Made by a program: the position numbers and the translations under genes
Notes under the pieces: model-generated
The model's database searches: none
Seen by the model: the letters and a program-made list of their open reading frames with translations, nothing else
Told to the model about the DNA's origin: nothing
Shown here: one piece after another, positions 53,799 through 62,586 of the stretch
How the letters are laid out: each line of letters opens with the position of its first letter
Numbering within the stretch: the first letter of the stretch is position 1
Assembly: GCF_015500095.1 (NCBI RefSeq)
Contig: NZ_CP062983.1
Location: 868,001-932,000, forward strand
Source of the DNA: Phototrophicus methaneseepsis
GTDB lineage: Bacteria > Chloroflexota > Anaerolineae > Aggregatilineales > Phototrophicaceae
Reading direction: 5' to 3'
DNA length: 64,000 nt

Positions 53799-54854
53799 CT
53801 AGCCGCGCCGCAGCCAGGAAAAAGCTGTTTCCGCCAGCCGGGTGAGGCCGCTGCTTTGCCCGGCAAGCGTGCTCTCGAAGCGGCTTTGCAGGGCCTGCGT
53901 ATCCATTGCCCCGGCCTTACCGATCAGCACAAGCTGGGTATAAGGTTGTGTCGCCCCCCAGGTTTCCCCGGTAAATGTCAGGTTGCTGCGCTGCCCAACC
54001 ACCTGTAGCAAGGCCCGTTCATCCGGGCGATCTGCCAGATAAACGAAGCCCTTCGCGCGGTAAATGCTTGTCGGCAAAGATTCGATAGCGCGCTGCAAAC
54101 TCTTGAGCGATAGTGGTTGATCGCTGCGCCAACTCCATGTTTCGAAGATTGTCGCATGGGTGCTGTGCTCATGATCGTGATGATGGTGCCCTGCTTCGTG
54201 GGTGTGAATTTCGCTCGGCTGTAATGTCTCTGGCCGGGATGGATCATAGCCGCCATCGAACAGGACGGCCAGCGGCACATCAGCCTGGACGACTTCAACC
54301 GTGCGGGCTTTTTTGTTGATGTTACGGATATAGTGGTGCACGCGGTCGAGTTGGTCAGCCTCGGCAACGTCGACCTTATTGATGATGACCAGGTCCGCCA
54401 TGCCGATCTGATTAAGTGCCAGCACCCGGTGATCATCTGCCACCGTGAGGATATTCTCCGCATCAACGACCGTCAGAATGCTGTCGATACGTACCTGAGG
54501 CGTGTATTTAAAGGTGAGCGCGACTTCCAACGGGTCGCTGACGCCGCTGGTTTCTACTAGCAGATGCGTGGGCGGGTCTTCACGAGCCAGCAAGCCGAGC
54601 ACTGCCTGCTTGAGGTCGTCGCGGATCGTACAGCAGATGCAGCCGTTGCTCAGTTCGATGGTGTCACCGGCTTCAACCTGTGTGACGAGCTGGCTATCAA
54701 TATTCACAGAACCAAAGTCATTGACGAGCACAGCCAGCTTAAGGCCGTGTTCACCATGTAAGATGCGGTTGAGTAAGGTGGTTTTGCCCGCCCCCAAAAA
54801 GCCAGTGATGATCGTCATCGGGGTCGCGTCAGCGTGGGGTGTCGGATAATCCAT
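53799..54854 (-). CDS. CobW/COG0523 family GTP-binding metal chaperone
   Basis: The 351-residue protein is a P-loop GTPase with GFLGAGKTT (residues 18-26), the metal motif C72-I-C74-C75 in the family place, ETSGVSDPLEVAL and INKVDVAEADQLD (NKxD). A His-rich loop (HEAGHHHHDHEHSTH) near residue 215 marks the zinc-handling branch. The C-terminal CobW_C domain (FVYLADRPDE) follows. It likely delivers Zn or a similar metal to a target enzyme. It is not next to cobalamin genes. Its upstream region has two AAGCGGTT repeats and a TACCTA dyad, possibly metal-responsive. Confidence 0.92.
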   Translation of the reverse strand: MDYPTPHADATPMTIITGFLGAGKTTLLNRILHGEHGLKLAVLVNDFGSVNIDSQLVTQVEAGDTIELSNGCICCTIRDDLKQAVLGLLAREDPPTHLLVETSGVSDPLEVALTFKYTPQVRIDSILTVVDAENILTVADDHRVLALNQIGMADLVIINKVDVAEADQLDRVHHYIRNINKKARTVEVVQADVPLAVLFDGGYDPSRPETLQPSEIHTHEAGHHHHDHEHSTHATIFETWSWRSDQPLSLKSLQRAIESLPTSIYRAKGFVYLADRPDERALLQVVGQRSNLTFTGETWGATQPYTQLVLIGKAGAMDTQALQSRFESTLAGQSSGLTRLAETAFSWLRRG

Positions 54855-55193
54855 GAATGTACTCTTTCTTGTGGGCGGGCCTGTAGGTATCTCAGAGTAG
54901 GCCCTACTTGAAAGCGGTTTAAAAAAGCGGTTCGCAAAGCTGCCCGAACGCGTTACCTATTCATTAGGTATTTTTTACGTATCTGCCAATCGCAACTTGC
55001 CACACCATAGAACAGGATCGTGATGCTGTCTTGATGGTTTGTTAGTGATAATTTTTACGGCATTTTTATCAGTTTCAGTGCATTTATAACCACAATACAA
55101 CGTTAGCTTAACGCTATGTGACGCAAGGCTATTAGAAACATTGTAAACTAGAAGCATGTTAAATTTGTGCTAAACCACAGCAAATAAGGCGTG
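54855..55193. other. Divergent intergenic region with dyad and direct repeats
   Basis: This 339-base gap lies between the divergent CobW-like (minus) and isomerase (plus) genes. Two AAGCGGTT units at 54912-54919 and 54926-54933, 14 bases apart, and TACCTA-ttcat-TAGGTA at 54954-54970 sit on the CobW side. The other side is AT-rich and lacks a clear promoter. No coding frame is credible. Confidence 0.45.
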
Positions 55194-56000
55194 ATGGTGG
55201 ATAAGGTACTACTCAGCGCGAGCCTCGCAAATGTAAAAGACACAGTCGATCTGGCCGTTCAAAAGGGCCTGGGTGTTGAGGTCATGGCCTTCGCCTATCC
55301 TCATATACTGGATGGGGATTGGCAAGCGACCGTTACTGAGTATAAGGCGCTGTTGGCTGATGTGCCGGGTGAATTGACCCTGCACGGGCCTTTTATGGAT
55401 ATGGTCAGCGGCAGCCCGGACCCCCGTATCAACGCAGTGTGCATGACGCGATACAGCGCTGCGATCCGCATTGCTGCCGAACTCGGCGCTAAGCAAATTG
55501 TCTTCCACGCTAATTTCATCGGCTCGCTGCATAATGATTTCTACCGAGAAGGCTGGCATGAGCGTAATGTGCAGTTCTGGCCCTCTGTTGCTGATTATGC
55601 CCATGAATATGGCGTCACCCTCCTGCTGGAAAATATGTGGGAGTTCGATCCAACGATCATTGGCAATTTGCTGAGAGACGTCAATCATCCCCACCTGCGG
55701 GCCTGTTTCGACGTGGGGCATGCGCATCTCTTCTCTAAGCCGGAGTATCACTGGTCTTACTGGCTGGACGTGATGCACCCCTGGATTGACGAAATCCATA
55801 TGAACAACAACAACGGCATTCTTGATGAGCATCACGGCTTTGATTGGGATCAGGGTGTGCTGAATTATCATGATGTGCTGGCTGAGATCCGCCGACTATG
55901 CCCCGATGCAGATATGGTCCTGGAAATGGACAGCGTTGACGACATGCGCGACAGCCTGCATTACTTCCAATTGGGCGAAGCCGCGTGGCGCTCTAGCTAA
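55194..56000 (+). CDS. Sugar phosphate isomerase/epimerase family TIM barrel protein
   Basis: The 268-residue protein has an AP-endonuclease-2-like TIM barrel: LTLHGPFMDMVSG, QIVFHANFIGS, VTLLLENMWEFD, LRACFDVGHAHLF and WIDEIHMNNNNG with metal-ligand-type His/Glu/Asp. It is in the same superfamily as the gene at 32115-32882, but a different branch. Substrate is unknown. I start at ATG 55194 with taagg upstream; GTG 55191 is next to it and cannot be excluded. A dyad at 56060-56084 follows the gene. Confidence 0.85.
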   Translation: MVDKVLLSASLANVKDTVDLAVQKGLGVEVMAFAYPHILDGDWQATVTEYKALLADVPGELTLHGPFMDMVSGSPDPRINAVCMTRYSAAIRIAAELGAKQIVFHANFIGSLHNDFYREGWHERNVQFWPSVADYAHEYGVTLLLENMWEFDPTIIGNLLRDVNHPHLRACFDVGHAHLFSKPEYHWSYWLDVMHPWIDEIHMNNNNGILDEHHGFDWDQGVLNYHDVLAEIRRLCPDADMVLEMDSVDDMRDSLHYFQLGEAAWRSS

Positions 56001-56059
56001 ACGCGATACCCGCTCGTTCATCACGCGCTCAAACTGAATCGGCATTTTTAGCGGCCTGC

Positions 56060-56084
56060 CCTGTGCAAAACCTATTTGCACAGG
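56060..56084. promoter_or_regulatory. Perfect dyad overlapping a promoter -35
   Basis: CCTGTGCAAA and TTTGCACAGG form a 10-base perfect inverted repeat with a 5-base spacer. It overlaps a possible promoter TTGCAC (56076-56081), 19-base spacer, TACAAT (56101-56106) of the 56145 gene. Either an operator or the isomerase gene's terminator is possible. Confidence 0.5.
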
Positions 56085-56144
56085 TGATCCCCTTGCCTGT
56101 TACAATGAGCTTGTGACGAATACCCTGGATGCGAAAGTAACCTT

Positions 56145-57140
56145 ATGCCCCGTAGTGAACGTCTCAGCGTGTGGATGGTGCGCGGCTTGTTGGCCTTGCT
56201 CCTCCTGCTGGCGGTAGAAATCCTATTCTGGAATAAGCCCGGCAGCCGCAGCCTTTATGAATGGCCGCTGCTGATCGTCGGGTATATGCTGCTGGCAACG
56301 GTGGCGCTGGATTTGCTGGTGCGCTACCGCATACGCGACATATGGGGCGTGATGATCGTCGTCGGCGTGCTCAGCGCGCTGAACGGCCTCTTCTTGAACC
56401 CGCAATCTGCCTTAGAAGATGTGCCCAATACGCTCCTCTCGCGGACCCTGGGTGGTTACTGGCTCATCAGCCTGGAGATGGTGGGGCTGTTTTTGGCCCT
56501 GCTAGGTGGTAAGAGCACGCTCCATAAAGTGCTGATGCTACTCGGTAGCGTGGTGATTGGCTTCTTCTGGGCTGTCTGGGTGAAGTGGTACCCGGCTTTT
56601 TTCCTGGGGGCCTATCGTGCTGCCACCATTCAGGAGATGTTCCAGACGCTGGCCTGGGTTGTGCTGCCGATTATCATATTGTGGATGCTGGTTCGTGGCC
56701 GGACGCAAACCCTCACGCCGGAGCACTTCCAGGTTCCCTGGCTGGGCTATGCCGTGATTGGCTTGCTGGCGATGCTGCTATTTATCTATCATGCGCTGCA
56801 AAACGATTATGATGGCCTGGGTATCGCCCTATCATTGATCATTGTGGGCGTCTTATGGGCGATGCTGTGGTTCCGCGCGGATACACAAAAGACGTCTCTG
56901 CTGGCGACTTACCTTGCTGAAAAATCCCCATCGCCTTTGTGGCTAATCGCAAGCCTGGCCTTATTTGTGGCGGTTACCATTGGCGGCTATGTGCTGGCGC
57001 TGATTGAAGTCCTTGGTTTCAATCAATTTACACTGTTGAACCTGGCGTTTCCGTTGTTCGGCGCTGGTTGGATTCCGCTGGTAGCGGCTGTAATCGGCAT
57101 TCATGCGATGACGCGTCAGATGCGCCTGCGGGGGTTTTAA
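56145..57140 (+). CDS. Polytopic membrane protein, function unknown
   Basis: The 331-residue protein has about ten hydrophobic segments (roughly 12-30, 38-58, 66-86, 103-121, 127-143, 166-182, 198-216, 224-241, 261-284, 297-318), short loops and a few charged residues, so an integral membrane protein is certain. No transporter motif is recognised. ATG 56145 follows cctt without a strong purine site. The gene may be under the dyad at 56060-56084. Two tandem 15-base copies of gttgcaaaataaaag (57162-57191) follow the stop. Confidence 0.7.
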   Translation: MPRSERLSVWMVRGLLALLLLLAVEILFWNKPGSRSLYEWPLLIVGYMLLATVALDLLVRYRIRDIWGVMIVVGVLSALNGLFLNPQSALEDVPNTLLSRTLGGYWLISLEMVGLFLALLGGKSTLHKVLMLLGSVVIGFFWAVWVKWYPAFFLGAYRAATIQEMFQTLAWVVLPIIILWMLVRGRTQTLTPEHFQVPWLGYAVIGLLAMLLFIYHALQNDYDGLGIALSLIIVGVLWAMLWFRADTQKTSLLATYLAEKSPSPLWLIASLALFVAVTIGGYVLALIEVLGFNQFTLLNLAFPLFGAGWIPLVAAVIGIHAMTRQMRLRGF

Positions 57141-57161
57141 GGTCAGGCGTCAAAGTAGAAA

Positions 57162-57191
57162 GTTGCAAAATAAAAGGTTGCAAAATAAAAG
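57162..57191. repeat. Two-copy 15-base tandem repeat
   Basis: GTTGCAAAATAAAAG occurs at 57162-57176 and 57177-57191. It sits between the membrane-protein stop and the terminator, so slippage there would be neutral. Confidence 0.8.
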
Positions 57192-57211
57192 AGGGCATAG
57201 CGCCCTCTTTT
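57187..57211. terminator. Bidirectional intrinsic terminator
   Basis: AAAAGAGGGC and GCCCTCTTTT form a 10-base stem with loop atagc. It lies between the genes ending at 57140 (+) and 57233 (-). T-runs flank both sides. Confidence 0.85.
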
Positions 57212-57232
57212 TAATCTAAGGCTTTGGCCTGC

Positions 57233-57670
57233 TTAAGACTGCGGCTCCAGAATGACCACCGGAATGATGCGGTCTGTCTTTTCCTGGTAGTCATCGTAAG
57301 CGGGCCATATTTCAGTCATGATCGGCCACAGATGGGCTTTTTCTTCTGGGGTTGCGGTACGGGCCGTTGCGGTGAGTTTTTCAGCCCCGACCTGTATCTC
57401 CACTTCTGGATTTTCCACCAGGTTAAGGTACCAGCTTGGATGGTTTGGCGCACCCCCGCGCGAAGCAACAATGATGTAATCATCGCCATCGCGGCCATAG
57501 ATCAGGGCTGTGCGACGCAGCTTGCCAGATTTACGGCCGCGTGTGGTGAGTAGGAGCGTCGTTGCGCCATTCCACTCGTGGCCTTCCTGACCATCCGATT
57601 CAACATAATTCTGAATATGCTCAGCAACCCAATCAGATGGACTATCATGAATGACTTCGTTGTTTGCCAT
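57233..57670 (-). CDS. Deazaflavin (F420)-dependent nitroreductase-family protein
   Basis: The 145-residue protein has the split-barrel pattern of the Ddn group: TTLLLTTRGRKSGKLRRTALIYG, then YIIVASRGGAPNHPSWYLNLVENPEVEI and ATARTATPEEKAHLWPIM. Members bind F420 and reduce quinones or nitro compounds; whether this organism makes F420 is not shown in the window. The ATG 57670 follows gaggacc. The protein is short and typical. Confidence 0.88.
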   Translation of the reverse strand: MANNEVIHDSPSDWVAEHIQNYVESDGQEGHEWNGATTLLLTTRGRKSGKLRRTALIYGRDGDDYIIVASRGGAPNHPSWYLNLVENPEVEIQVGAEKLTATARTATPEEKAHLWPIMTEIWPAYDDYQEKTDRIIPVVILEPQS

Positions 57671-57730
57671 AGGGTCCTCTCTTCAAAGATCGTATGCAAG
57701 ATAGACTTTACTGATCAACGAATGGCTCAG

Positions 57731-58762
57731 TTATTCGGTTACTGTGACTTTGGTCAATCCACGCGGGCGATCAACCGCATAGCCACGGACCAGCGCCAGA
57801 TGCATCGCCAGCACTTGCCCAGGTACCACGCCGAGCATCGGCGAGAGCCATTCAGGCGCTTCTGGGATGGACATGGTCTTTGTGGCATAACCAAGCGCAT
57901 CGCTATCATTGCTAATGACGAGGAGTTCTGCCTTTTTATTACATAATTTATCCAGCAGATCCAACATCTGCGGCAGGGCACGCCCCTGTGGCGCGACGAC
58001 GATCACCGGGAAGCCCTCATTCACCGTTGCAATCGGCCCATGACGGAAATCTGCTTCGCTGTAGCCTTCGCCGATGACGTAAGTCAGTTCCTTGACCTTC
58101 AGGCTGATTTCAAAGGCGGTGGCGTAGTTATAGCCGCGTCCAATCGCCGCGAACTGCTCCATATAGCGGTAGCGCTCGGCCCAGTCAGCGATGTTGGCCG
58201 TCATATCCAGCGTGGACTTCATGAGGTCCGGTAGCTGAGTGAGTTGTTCAACCATCTCGCTGTTCTGGGAGAGAGCCGTTGCCAGCATTGCAACGCTGGT
58301 GAGTTCCGCCGTGTACGTTTTCGTCGCGGCGACGCTGCGCTCCAGCCCAGCACTCAGGTAGATATGATGATCCGCTGCCTGAGCCATGGGGCTTTCTTCA
58401 TCGTTGGTCATCGAGACAGTCAAAGCCCCCTGAGACCGCGCATCAGCCAGGACACGGCGCACATCTTCCGCCTGCCCACTCTGTGAGATGCCGATAACCA
58501 GCCCTTTGGAGAGATTGGGCGGGGCTTCGTAGAGTGTGTGTAAAGAGGGTGTGCTCAGGGCGACGGGTAAGCGCGTGCTGCTGCCAAAGACATACTGTCC
58601 ATAGCGTGCCGCATTATCGCTGGTCCCGCGTGCCGCAATCATAATATAAGCGGGGTTAAAGTCGCGGATCGCCGCCGCAATCTGGGCGACATTTTCGTGC
58701 TGTTCTTGCAAAAGGCGTTCCAGGACAGCCGCCTGCTCGTTGATCTCTTTTTCCAGGTACAT
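57731..58762 (-). CDS. SIS domain sugar-phosphate isomerase/aminotransferase-like protein
   Basis: The 343-residue protein has two SIS domains (about 30-160 and 200-330), as in the GlmS isomerase half: IMIAARGTSDNAARYGQYVF, GISQSGQAEDVRRVL, SVAATKTYTAEL, then GRGYNYATAFEISLKVKEL with the EISLKVKE catalytic helix, and GYSEADFRHGP. It lacks the glutaminase half, so it may be a NagB-II/AgaS-type deaminase or fructosamine-type isomerase. aagga lies before ATG 58762. Substrate is a phosphorylated amino sugar by inference. Confidence 0.88.
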   Translation of the reverse strand: MYLEKEINEQAAVLERLLQEQHENVAQIAAAIRDFNPAYIMIAARGTSDNAARYGQYVFGSSTRLPVALSTPSLHTLYEAPPNLSKGLVIGISQSGQAEDVRRVLADARSQGALTVSMTNDEESPMAQAADHHIYLSAGLERSVAATKTYTAELTSVAMLATALSQNSEMVEQLTQLPDLMKSTLDMTANIADWAERYRYMEQFAAIGRGYNYATAFEISLKVKELTYVIGEGYSEADFRHGPIATVNEGFPVIVVAPQGRALPQMLDLLDKLCNKKAELLVISNDSDALGYATKTMSIPEAPEWLSPMLGVVPGQVLAMHLALVRGYAVDRPRGLTKVTVTE

Positions 58763-58890
58763 CCTTTATCCTTGTCAGATACACAAGCCACACAAAACAG
58801 TGTAACGCATCTCCATCATGCCAGGCTACCACCAGACGGCCTAACTTTTTGTGCAAAGTTAGCAGCAGGGTACCGATGCCATAGCGCTTT

Positions 58891-60207
58891 CTAGGCCACT
58901 TTTTGTTTGCGGCGCGTCGGCGGCTTGGCGAAGAAGCTCAGCAGCAGCGGGACCAGCGCCAGGGCAACACCCACAAATAGGGCAGCACTATAATTGCCCG
59001 TCAGGTCATAGCTGAGGCCGAAGATCACAGGCCCCACAGCAGAGCCGATGACGTTAATCGTCGTGACGAAGCCGCGAATGGCCCCCTGATGGCGGCGACC
59101 AAACAGATTAGGCCAGACAGTCCCATCGAAGACGCCGCCGCTGCCCATCACCATAGCAAAGGTTATGGCGTAAATAGGTACCAGTGTTGGGTTGCTCATG
59201 GCGGTGGCGAGCAGCATGGTCGCAACAAGTGCCCCAAGCTGGACAGCGAGCATCAGCCCCGGACGGAAGCGATCCATCAGCCAGCCAAAGACAATCGCAA
59301 CCACCGCAGACATCAACGTGAACTGGCTGAACGTCGCTGTTGCGAGGCTGCCATCATGCCCCAGGCTCTGGAACAAAGAAACCTGATGCAAAATCAAGCC
59401 TGTGCCAAAGGTCGGCCCCAGGACGCGCCCAAGGGTAAAAATCCAGAAGATGGGCGTGCGTAAGGCTTCGCTCAGGGTCCAATTGCCATCATCGACCGGG
59501 TCGGCACCATCTGCGACATCTGGCATGGCCTCGACAACGTCCGTCATAATCTCATCGACCAGATCATCGCCGTCGGGTTGCATATCATAATCTTCTGGCT
59601 TATTGCGCAGCAGCAGCCAGGAGACAGGCACGACGACCACAGCCATAATCCCGGCCAGGATTAGCCAAACCTGCCGCCAATCGTACCGGATGAGCATATC
59701 CTCCAGCCATAGGATGTATTGGCTCTGAAACAGAGAGAAGATCACCATCATCAAGCTGAGCACCTGCCCGCGCCGCCGCTCAAACCATTGTGCGACGACG
59801 GTTGTGCTGGAAAGCGAGAGCGAGCCTTGCCCCAGGCCACGGATGGCGGTAAAGCCGATGAGCAGGCCAAAAGGCCCCATTACCGTCGTCCAGAGGGCTA
59901 AGACAATCGCGAATAAGATCGCGATGACTGTTGAGGCGCGGCGGTTGCCAACGCGGTCAATCTGGCGGCCCACCCACGTCAGGCTGAGGGAAGCAATGAA
60001 AGTGCCCAACCCGTACATGCTGGAAACCGTCGTGCGGTCCAGGTTGAAATCAGCGATGAAATGGTCGAAGAAGAGCGAGACCGTGAAGCTCTGGCCGGGC
60101 GAGGTGGCAATCAGGCCAAGCGTTGCCGCTGCCCATACCACCCATCCATAAAAAAACGGCGTTCGCCGTACGAGATCTGTCTTTGGCAAGTGGAGCGATT
60201 TCAACAT
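58891..60207 (-). CDS. Major facilitator superfamily transporter
   Basis: The 438-residue protein has twelve predicted membrane helices. Loop 2-3 shows the MFS motif region WVGRQIDRVGNRRASTV, and helix 4-5 GLGQGSLSLSSTTVVAQWFERRRGQ. The central loop is long and acid (NKPEDYDMQPDGDDLVDE). It resembles the oxalate/formate-antiporter-like monocarboxylate group by eye. The upstream 60 bases to 60327 hold TACAACCCTGT repeats, possibly an operator. Substrate unknown. Confidence 0.88.
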   Translation of the reverse strand: MLKSLHLPKTDLVRRTPFFYGWVVWAAATLGLIATSPGQSFTVSLFFDHFIADFNLDRTTVSSMYGLGTFIASLSLTWVGRQIDRVGNRRASTVIAILFAIVLALWTTVMGPFGLLIGFTAIRGLGQGSLSLSSTTVVAQWFERRRGQVLSLMMVIFSLFQSQYILWLEDMLIRYDWRQVWLILAGIMAVVVVPVSWLLLRNKPEDYDMQPDGDDLVDEIMTDVVEAMPDVADGADPVDDGNWTLSEALRTPIFWIFTLGRVLGPTFGTGLILHQVSLFQSLGHDGSLATATFSQFTLMSAVVAIVFGWLMDRFRPGLMLAVQLGALVATMLLATAMSNPTLVPIYAITFAMVMGSGGVFDGTVWPNLFGRRHQGAIRGFVTTINVIGSAVGPVIFGLSYDLTGNYSAALFVGVALALVPLLLSFFAKPPTRRKQKVA

Positions 60208-60248
60208 GCAGTGGGGTATCCCATCTTAAATGATCGAGTGAAAAGGGT

Positions 60249-60327
60249 ATACAACCCTGTCAGCTAAGCTATAGAGCAGGGCCGGAACAGGGTGTACAAA
60301 TGGCGCTGTACAACCCTGTACAGCGCC
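60249..60327. promoter_or_regulatory. TACAACCCTGT repeat cluster upstream of the MFS gene
   Basis: TACAACCCTGT occurs at 60250-60260 and 60310-60320, with ACAGGGTGTACA inverted at about 60287-60298. The last copy lies in the perfect dyad GGCGCTGTACA-accc-TGTACAGCGCC (60302-60327). The cluster lies within 120 bases of the MFS gene start (60207, minus). It may be an operator; the stem could also end the antiporter transcript, but no T-run follows. Confidence 0.55.
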
Positions 60328-60391
60328 AATGTCCCTCATTCTAAGGGCAAAAATAGTTTTTATATCAATTGGGCTTAATGCCACAGAATCA

Positions 60392-61369
60392 TCAGGTCGG
60401 CATCGCCATGGAAACGAGGAAGCTGTAGATAACGAATGCCAGATAGGCCCCCAGGAACATCGCTGATTCGCGCGTGGCGAGGACGCGGTTCCGCACGAAC
60501 GGCACCAGCATCACCGTGAAGCCGATCATAACGAGCGGTTCGAGCAACGTCAGGCTGGCGCCGCTGATGTTGATGGGCTGGATCGCTGTAGTGGCCCCTA
60601 ATACCAGCAGTAGATTCGCTACATTGGAGCCAATGATGTTGCCAATGGCAATATCGGCTTCTTTTTTGACGGCGGCAGTCATCGATGTGGCGAGTTCCGG
60701 CAGTGAGGTGCCAAATGCGACCATCGTCAGTCCAATGACCGTTTCGCTGACGCCTACCGCACGAGCCATATTAGCTGCCCCCTCGACCATCAGATTGGCC
60801 CCGATTAGCAGCAAGACAATCCCACCGACGACCTGGAAAGCAGGCTGCCACAGCGACGACACGTCGTCTTCCGTTTCTTCTTCAGCCAAGTTTTCATCGG
60901 CTTGATCATCGACATCACGCCGGGAAAGCCAGTAGAAAACGCCATTAAAGCCGATGAAGCCCATCAGTAGGAGGATGCCATCCAGGCGGCTCAATTCGCC
61001 ATCGAGCATGAGCAGCGTTGTGAAGATGGTGACGAAGATGAGAATGGGCACTTCTCGCCGGACGAGATTACGGTGAACGGTCACAGTGGCGACGATGCCC
61101 GTCAGGCCGAGGATTAGGCCGATATTGGCGATATTGCTGCCAATGACATTGCCTAAGGAAATGCCGCTGGCCCCGCGCAGGGCAGACCAGATGCTGACGA
61201 ATAACTCCGGCGTAGAGGTGCCGACCGCGACGATCGTCAGGCCGATTAAGAGGCTGGAGAGGCCCAGTCGGCGGGCAATACGTGACGCGCCTGTGACGAG
61301 CAGTTCACCGCCGAAGTAGAGGCCAAGCAGCCCCAGCGCCACCAGGATCAGGTTTGAGAATAGGGTCAT
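60392..61369 (-). CDS. CaCA-family calcium/sodium antiporter (YrbG type)
   Basis: The 325-residue protein has ten helices in two homologous halves, each with the alpha-repeat: VAVGTSTPEL then SLGNVIGSNIANIGLIL in the first, and VAFGTSLPEL then AIGNIIGSNVANLLLVL in the second. An acid loop (DDQADENLAEEETEDD) links the halves. It exchanges Na+ or H+ for Ca2+ across the cytoplasmic membrane. No regulatory domain is present, as in YrbG. Confidence 0.92.
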   Translation of the reverse strand: MTLFSNLILVALGLLGLYFGGELLVTGASRIARRLGLSSLLIGLTIVAVGTSTPELFVSIWSALRGASGISLGNVIGSNIANIGLILGLTGIVATVTVHRNLVRREVPILIFVTIFTTLLMLDGELSRLDGILLLMGFIGFNGVFYWLSRRDVDDQADENLAEEETEDDVSSLWQPAFQVVGGIVLLLIGANLMVEGAANMARAVGVSETVIGLTMVAFGTSLPELATSMTAAVKKEADIAIGNIIGSNVANLLLVLGATTAIQPINISGASLTLLEPLVMIGFTVMLVPFVRNRVLATRESAMFLGAYLAFVIYSFLVSMAMPT

Positions 61370-61546
61370 GGGATGTGTGCAACTTCATTTAGTGGCAAAA
61401 CGCGTTTATGATACGCCTTTTATACAAAGAGGCATAGGGCGTAGAAGTATTTTAAAATATTTATTAGTATAAATGAAAAAATACTGCTATATAATGGATG
61501 ATAAATTTATAACATAAATAACATACTTGGCTGAGAAAGTGTAAAG

Positions 61547-62416
61547 ATGAGCTACGACCAGAACTCTAATTATCCTATTCCAGTATATTTAAATCAGCAA
61601 ATTGTATTTGATTTATTAGCTGTTAAAGAAGATGGTTTTTCCATGATACGTACTGTCAAAACGTCTGAAAATGAAGAGAACACTAAAGGGAAATCTCTAC
61701 AAGGAAATGTTGGAGTAAATAATGTGTTTGCCTTATTGGGAATAGGTCTAGAAGCTAATAAAGATGAAGCTCAAACTCAGAGTGGAAAAACCCAATCCCA
61801 ACAAGAAAAAATCCACACACCTAATTCTTTGTTTGCTAAACTACGCACTATATTACAGAAGGAAAAAGTTATAAGACAGGATATAGATATTAATAAATTA
61901 AAAGTTGGAGATTTTGTTGAAGTTGACGTAACACTTACAAAAGCTCCGCTAATTTCTATACTTGAGACATACTTGGAATTAATAAAATATAAGAGTTTAT
62001 TTGGGGATGCATCTAGTAATTCTTCAGCTAAAAAACAGAAACTAAGTCCTGATAAACAATTGCAAGAATTATTAGTCGCCATTAGTCCTAAAAACGCAAT
62101 TCCACTAATTGATACACAGGATAAGATCCAAATTATTATTTCTGCCAAAATAGATTTTTTTCTCAATCAGGATGTTAGCGAAGCATTGGATGGAGAGTTT
62201 CGAGTGTTAGGCAAAGTAACTCGACTAGTTAAAGAAAAGGATGAGACTATAAGTTTGTTGAATCGTACTAGCTTTTCTTTGTTTAGCTCTGATGTGTTTC
62301 GTACAATGATTGATGATTTAAATAACCTCGGTGAATATGCATTAAATTTGCCCTATGTCCAGTTAGAGATAAATTCACCTGCTATACAAATAATGCCAAT
62401 AGCGATTTTCCGATAA
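61547..62416 (+). CDS. AT-rich hypothetical protein, possible DUF6414-like
   Basis: The 289-residue protein has VYLNQQIVFDLLAVKEDGFS near the start, a low-complexity, Gln/Lys/Glu-rich segment at about 75-90 and a beta-rich C-terminal half. From memory it resembles the DUF6414 group (YLN/YLD, then LLA, then DGFS), without certainty. No membrane helix. Its base and codon use (many AT-rich codons) differ clearly from its neighbours, and it lies directly before tRNA-Gly, so recent transfer is likely. A TATAAT at 61490-61495 lies 50 bases upstream. Function is unknown; no partner genes accompany it. Confidence 0.7.
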   Translation: MSYDQNSNYPIPVYLNQQIVFDLLAVKEDGFSMIRTVKTSENEENTKGKSLQGNVGVNNVFALLGIGLEANKDEAQTQSGKTQSQQEKIHTPNSLFAKLRTILQKEKVIRQDIDINKLKVGDFVEVDVTLTKAPLISILETYLELIKYKSLFGDASSNSSAKKQKLSPDKQLQELLVAISPKNAIPLIDTQDKIQIIISAKIDFFLNQDVSEALDGEFRVLGKVTRLVKEKDETISLLNRTSFSLFSSDVFRTMIDDLNNLGEYALNLPYVQLEINSPAIQIMPIAIFR

Positions 62417-62469
62417 CCAATGTAAACAAGATACGCTTTACAAATTTTATCGCTTTTTGCAAAAAACCC

Positions 62470-62498
62470 TTGTCAAGTGCCCTGGCTGGTTATATACT
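62470..62498 (+). promoter_or_regulatory. Promoter of tRNA-Gly
   Basis: TTGTCA (62470-62475), 17-base spacer, TATACT (62493-62498), 12 bases before the tRNA. This is close to the sigma-70 consensus. Confidence 0.78.
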
Positions 62499-62510
62499 GT
62501 TCTTCATCTT

Positions 62511-62582
62511 GCGGGTGTAGTTCAGCGGTAGAACGTTTCCTTGCCAAGGAAAAGGTCACGAGTTCGAATCTCGTCACCCGCT
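62511..62582 (+). tRNA. tRNA-Gly(GCC)
   Basis: 72 bases fold into a standard cloverleaf: acceptor arms GCGGGTG and CACCCGC with a T discriminator, D-arm around gTTCAGCGGTAgaac, anticodon loop CTTGCCAAG with GCC, and T-arm GTTCGAATC. The CCA end is not encoded. A promoter precedes it and an intrinsic terminator follows at once. Confidence 0.95.
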
Positions 62583-62586
62583 CAAG

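Noticed and set aside
62511-62582. tRNA-Gly as attachment site of an integrated element
   Set aside because: I found no second copy of the tRNA 3' end and no integrase in the window, so no island boundaries can be drawn.
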